Shown: in pieces, positions 61,339 through 64,000 of the stretch | Position numbering within the stretch: position 1 is the stretch's first letter | Layout: each line of letters opens with the position of its first letter | Source of the DNA: Microbispora rosea subsp. aerata | GTDB taxonomy: Bacteria; Actinomycetota; Actinomycetes; Streptosporangiales; Streptosporangiaceae | Length of the DNA stretch: 64,000 nucleotides | Direction: 5' to 3' | Assembly: GCF_014647835.1 (NCBI RefSeq) | Contig: NZ_BMPY01000007.1 | Location: 1-64,000 of the forward strand | Translations under genes and position numbers: made by a program | Notes under the pieces: generated by a model | What the model was told of the DNA's origin: nothing | The model's database searches: none | What the model saw: only the letters and a program-made list of their open reading frames with translations

Positions 61339-62253
61339 ATGCTTCAGCGTGACTACACCACGTCACAGCTCGACGTGCTTGAGGCCGAAGCGATCCACAT
61401 TATGCGCGAGGTCGCGGCCGAGTTCGAGCGCCCGTGTCTGCTCTTCTCCGGCGGCAAGGACTCCATCGTCATGTTGCGGGTCGCGGAGAAGGCGTTCTGG
61501 CCGGCGCCGATCCCCTTCCCTCTGATGCACGTCGACACCGGGCACAACTTCCCCGAGGTCATCGAGTTCCGCGACCGGCGGGTCGCCGAGCTGGGCGTGC
61601 GGCTGGTGGTCGCCTCCGTGCAGGCGTCCATCGACGCGGGGCGGGTGGTCGAGGAGACCGGGCGGCGCGCCTCCCGCAACCGCCTGCAGACCACGACGCT
61701 GCTCGACGCGATCGAGGAGCACGAGTTCGACGCCGTGTTCGGCGGCGCCCGCCGCGACGAGGAGAAGGCCCGGGCCAAGGAGCGGGTGTTCTCCTTCCGC
61801 GACGAGTTCGGCCAGTGGGACCCGAAGAACCAGCGCCCCGAGCTGTGGAACCTCTACAACACCAAGATTCGCAGGGGTGAGCACATCCGCGTGTTCCCGC
61901 TGTCGAACTGGACCGAGCTCGACGTGTGGCACTACATCCGGCGCGAGGGCATCGAGATCCCGTCGATCTACTTCGCCCACACGCGCCGGGTCTTCGAGCG
62001 CGACGGCATGCTGCTGGCCGACTCCGAGGTGGTCCAGCGGGGCGACGACGAGCCGGTGTTCGAGGCGGTCGTCCGCTACCGCACGGTCGGCGACATGACC
62101 TGCACCGGCGCGGTCGCCTCGACCGCGACGACGGTCGATCAGATCATCGACGAGATCGCCGCGACCCGGATCACCGAGCGCGGCGCCACCCGTGCCGACG
62201 ACCGGGCCTCCGAGGCCGCCATGGAAGATCGCAAGAAGGAAGGCTACTTCTGA
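61339..62253 (+). CDS. cysD: Sulfate adenylyltransferase small subunit
   Basis: 304 residues. PP-loop ATPase domain CLLFSGGKDSIVMLRVAEKA; VFGGARRDEEKARAKERVFS and PLSNWTELDVWHYIRREGI are CysD hallmarks. With CysN it makes adenosine phosphosulfate from ATP and sulfate. ATG 61339 with AAGGA. Its TGA overlaps the cysN ATG (TGATG). Confidence 0.96.
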   Translation: MLQRDYTTSQLDVLEAEAIHIMREVAAEFERPCLLFSGGKDSIVMLRVAEKAFWPAPIPFPLMHVDTGHNFPEVIEFRDRRVAELGVRLVVASVQASIDAGRVVEETGRRASRNRLQTTTLLDAIEEHEFDAVFGGARRDEEKARAKERVFSFRDEFGQWDPKNQRPELWNLYNTKIRRGEHIRVFPLSNWTELDVWHYIRREGIEIPSIYFAHTRRVFERDGMLLADSEVVQRGDDEPVFEAVVRYRTVGDMTCTGAVASTATTVDQIIDEIAATRITERGATRADDRASEAAMEDRKKEGYF

Positions 62254-63515
62254 TGGACATCCTTCGTTTCGCGACGGCGGGCAGCGTCGACGACGGCAAG
62301 TCCACGCTGATCGGGCGACTGCTGTTCGACTCGAAGGCGATCTTCGAGGACCAGCTCGAAGCGGTGGAGCGCACCTCCCGCGACCGGGGCACGGAATACA
62401 CCGACCTGTCGCTGCTGACCGACGGCCTGCGGGCCGAGCGTGAGCAGGGCATCACGATCGACGTGGCGTACCGCTACTTCGCCACGCCCAAGCGGAAGTT
62501 CATCATCGCCGACACCCCCGGGCACATCCAGTACACCCGGAACATGGTCACCGGCGCCTCCACCGCCGACCTGGCGATCATCTTGATCGACGCGCGCAAG
62601 GGCGTGCTGGAGCAGTCGCGGCGGCACGCCTTCCTCACCACGCTGCTGCGGGTGCCGCACCTGGTGCTCGCGGTCAACAAGATGGACCTCGTCGACTACT
62701 CCGAGGATCGGTTCGAGGAGATCCGCGAGGAGTTCACCGCGTTCGCCAGCAAGCTGAACGCGAGCGATCTCACGTTCATCCCGATCTCGGCCCTGCACGG
62801 CGACAACGTGGTCTCCCGGTCGGAGAACATGCCGTGGTACGAGGGCACCTCGCTGCTGCACCACCTGGAGAACGTGCACATCGCCTCCGACCGCAACCTG
62901 GTCGACGTGCGTTTCCCCGTGCAGTACGTCATCCGGCCCCACAACGCCACCAGCCAGGAGCTGCACGACTACCGGGGATACGCCGGTCAGATCGCGGGCG
63001 GCGTGCTCAAGCCGGGCGACGAGGTGCTGCACCTGCCCTCCGGCCTGACCACCAGGATCACGGCGATCGACACCTTCGACGGCCCGGTCGAGGAGGCGTT
63101 CCCGCCGATGTCGGTCACGCTGCGCCTGGACGACGACATCGACATCTCCCGCGGCGACATGATCTGCCGGCCGAACAACAAGCCGCAGGTCGCCCAGGAG
63201 ATCGACGCCATGGTCTGCTGGATGGCCGACGGCCTGAAGCTTCAGCCCAGGTCGAAGCTGATCATCAAGCACACCACCCGTACGGCCAAGGTGCTCGTGC
63301 GTGACCTGCACTACCGGCTCGACGTCAACACCCTGCACCGAGACGAGTCGGCCACCGCGCTCAGCCTCAACGAGATCGGCCGGGTGTCGCTGCGGACGAC
63401 CCAGCCGCTGTTCGTGGACGACTACGCCCGCAACCGCCTCACCGGCGGCTTCATCCTGATCGACGAGGCCACCAACGGCACCGTCGGCGCCGGGATGATC
63501 GTCGACGCGCACTGA
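62253..63515 (+). CDS. cysN: Sulfate adenylyltransferase large subunit (GTPase)
   Basis: 420 residues. G-motifs GSVDDGKSTLIGRLLF, DTPGHIQYTRNM and AVNKMDLVDY; translation-factor-like beta barrels follow. It ends after the GTPase and barrel domains, so unlike mycobacterial CysNC it has no fused APS kinase; cysC must be elsewhere or absent. GTP hydrolysis drives APS formation by CysD. Confidence 0.96.
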   Translation: MDILRFATAGSVDDGKSTLIGRLLFDSKAIFEDQLEAVERTSRDRGTEYTDLSLLTDGLRAEREQGITIDVAYRYFATPKRKFIIADTPGHIQYTRNMVTGASTADLAIILIDARKGVLEQSRRHAFLTTLLRVPHLVLAVNKMDLVDYSEDRFEEIREEFTAFASKLNASDLTFIPISALHGDNVVSRSENMPWYEGTSLLHHLENVHIASDRNLVDVRFPVQYVIRPHNATSQELHDYRGYAGQIAGGVLKPGDEVLHLPSGLTTRITAIDTFDGPVEEAFPPMSVTLRLDDDIDISRGDMICRPNNKPQVAQEIDAMVCWMADGLKLQPRSKLIIKHTTRTAKVLVRDLHYRLDVNTLHRDESATALSLNEIGRVSLRTTQPLFVDDYARNRLTGGFILIDEATNGTVGAGMIVDAH

Positions 63516-63680
63516 CCGGCGCCTGCCGGAGGACCTCGATGGTCCGATCACGGCCTGCGGGGCGATGAGGCGGTGACGTGCCCTCGTCGTCACGGGACGA
63601 CGCCGCCCGCCCTGCAGGCCCGAAGCCACGCCCGCCCACCCCGGCCGGGGACGTCCGCTACCGGAGCCGTCCGCAGCGCT
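63516..63680. other. Non-coding DNA after cysN
   Basis: No gene or terminator is obvious. An open frame (63573-63767) has no RBS and runs into the hairpin cluster; it could be the decayed tail of a tnpB-like gene, but no zinc-finger or catalytic motif survives. Confidence 0.4.
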
Positions 63681-63823
63681 CCGGCCTTCAGGCCGGGGGT
63701 GAAGCGGACTATCCCGCGTAGCGGGGCAGGGAAAGCCGATCCGCTGCAGGGCGGATCGGCGTCTTGAGAAGTGCCGCACGCGCGGCACAGGCTGAATCCC
63801 CGGCCTTCAGGCCGGGGAGCGCG
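63681..63823. mobile_element. Hairpin cluster resembling the right end of an IS200/IS605-type element
   Basis: Four hairpins within about 140 bp: CCGGCCTTCAGGCCGG (63681-63696), CCCGC gta GCGGG (about 63714-63726), GCCGATCCGC tgcagg GCGGATCGGC (63735-63760), and CCCCGGCC ttca GGCCGGGG (63798-63817), the last followed by AGCGCGTCAA. A CCCCGGCC/GGCCGGGG stem followed by a GTCAA-type end is what I recall from right ends of actinobacterial tnpB elements. No transposase is present. An element remnant or a miniature element is the likeliest reading. Confidence 0.5.
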
Positions 63824-64000
63824 TCAAGGGGTCGTGCGGGTCTCCAGCGGTTGGTCGGGGTCGGCCAGCGCTTGGGGCGTGACGGGAGTCCGCGTGCGGA
63901 TCAACTGCTTGATCGGCTCGACGACGTCCCAGACGTTGACGTTCATGCCGGCCAGGACGCGATCGCCGCTGAGCCAGAACGCGATGAACTCCCGCGCCGC
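63824..64000 (-). CDS. C-terminal end of a FAD-dependent ferredoxin-type reductase (partial)
   Basis: 58 residues to TGA 63824, cut by the window edge. AAREFIAFWLSGDRVLAGMN, then VNVWDVVEPIKQLI, is the reductase C-terminal domain found in rubredoxin/ferredoxin reductases, related to the enzyme at 54282-55529 but not the same. The hairpin cluster abuts its stop codon, so the last codons could have been altered by insertion. Confidence 0.8.
   Translation of the reverse strand, partial: AAREFIAFWLSGDRVLAGMNVNVWDVVEPIKQLIRTRTPVTPQALADPDQPLETRTTP

Overview
The window is high-GC actinomycete DNA, most likely from a Streptosporangiales-type genus. This is inferred from base composition, many GTG/TTG starts, ATGA/GTGA stop-start overlaps, PMT protein mannosylation, and a housekeeping gene order that matches the Mycobacterium tuberculosis Rv1002c-Rv1018c neighbourhood. 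The backbone runs pmt, rsmI, metG, tatD, rsmA, ispE, abcF, then tRNA-Gln, glmU, prs, and finally rplY, pth. Several accessory blocks have been inserted between these conserved genes.

Layout. 1-5.1 kb: a transposase-like tail, an orphan sensor kinase, an exact 3 x 100 bp tandem repeat, a TetR-VOC operon with a clear operator, an amidohydrolase, and fused relics of a WYL regulator and a VOC gene. 5.2-13.4 kb: a secreted FnIII-CBM2 protein, an unknown protein, PMT mannosyltransferase, RsmI, and two membrane or lipid glycosyltransferases. 13.5-22.2 kb: metG-tatD-rsmA and ispE-abcF, with no rpfB. 17.7-30.4 kb: five paralogous secreted trypsin-fold proteins, one placed between rsmA and ispE and four in a row after abcF. 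30.8-38.6 kb: MarR/tam, mutT1-ppk1, and a TetR/desaturase pair. 38.6-42.6 kb: a minisatellite, tRNA-Gln, glmU and prs. 42.6-56.8 kb: trpS with a Trp-attenuator leader, then two divergent catabolic operons. 57-64 kb: rplY, pth, an exonuclease, a sugar transferase, cysQ-cysD-cysN, a hairpin-rich IS-like remnant, and the end of a reductase gene.

Two systems stand out. The first is the five-member secreted family. It keeps the catalytic His and Asp of trypsin-like peptidases, but in all five copies the position expected for the nucleophilic Ser holds Ile or Leu, and the second disulfide is also gone. Four of the five carry a perfect TGTGA-N6-TCACA (CRP-type) site, followed 55-57 bp later by a shared 14-bp box. 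All five share a hairpin-containing leader before the start codon. This looks like a co-regulated set of diversified pseudoproteases; one member has a His-rich insert and a Pro/Ser/Thr linker.

The second is the catabolic island between prs and rplY. It holds an NCS2 permease, a three-component Rieske oxygenase, a CE4-fold hydrolase, an amidase, a DUF1116 (AllG-like) protein, an Asp/Glu-racemase-fold protein whose first catalytic Cys is Gly, an enoyl-CoA hydratase and a GntR regulator. The divergent control region contains a GTATAC-type operator. The content suggests uptake and breakdown of a cyclic nitrogen compound, but the substrate is not identifiable from sequence.
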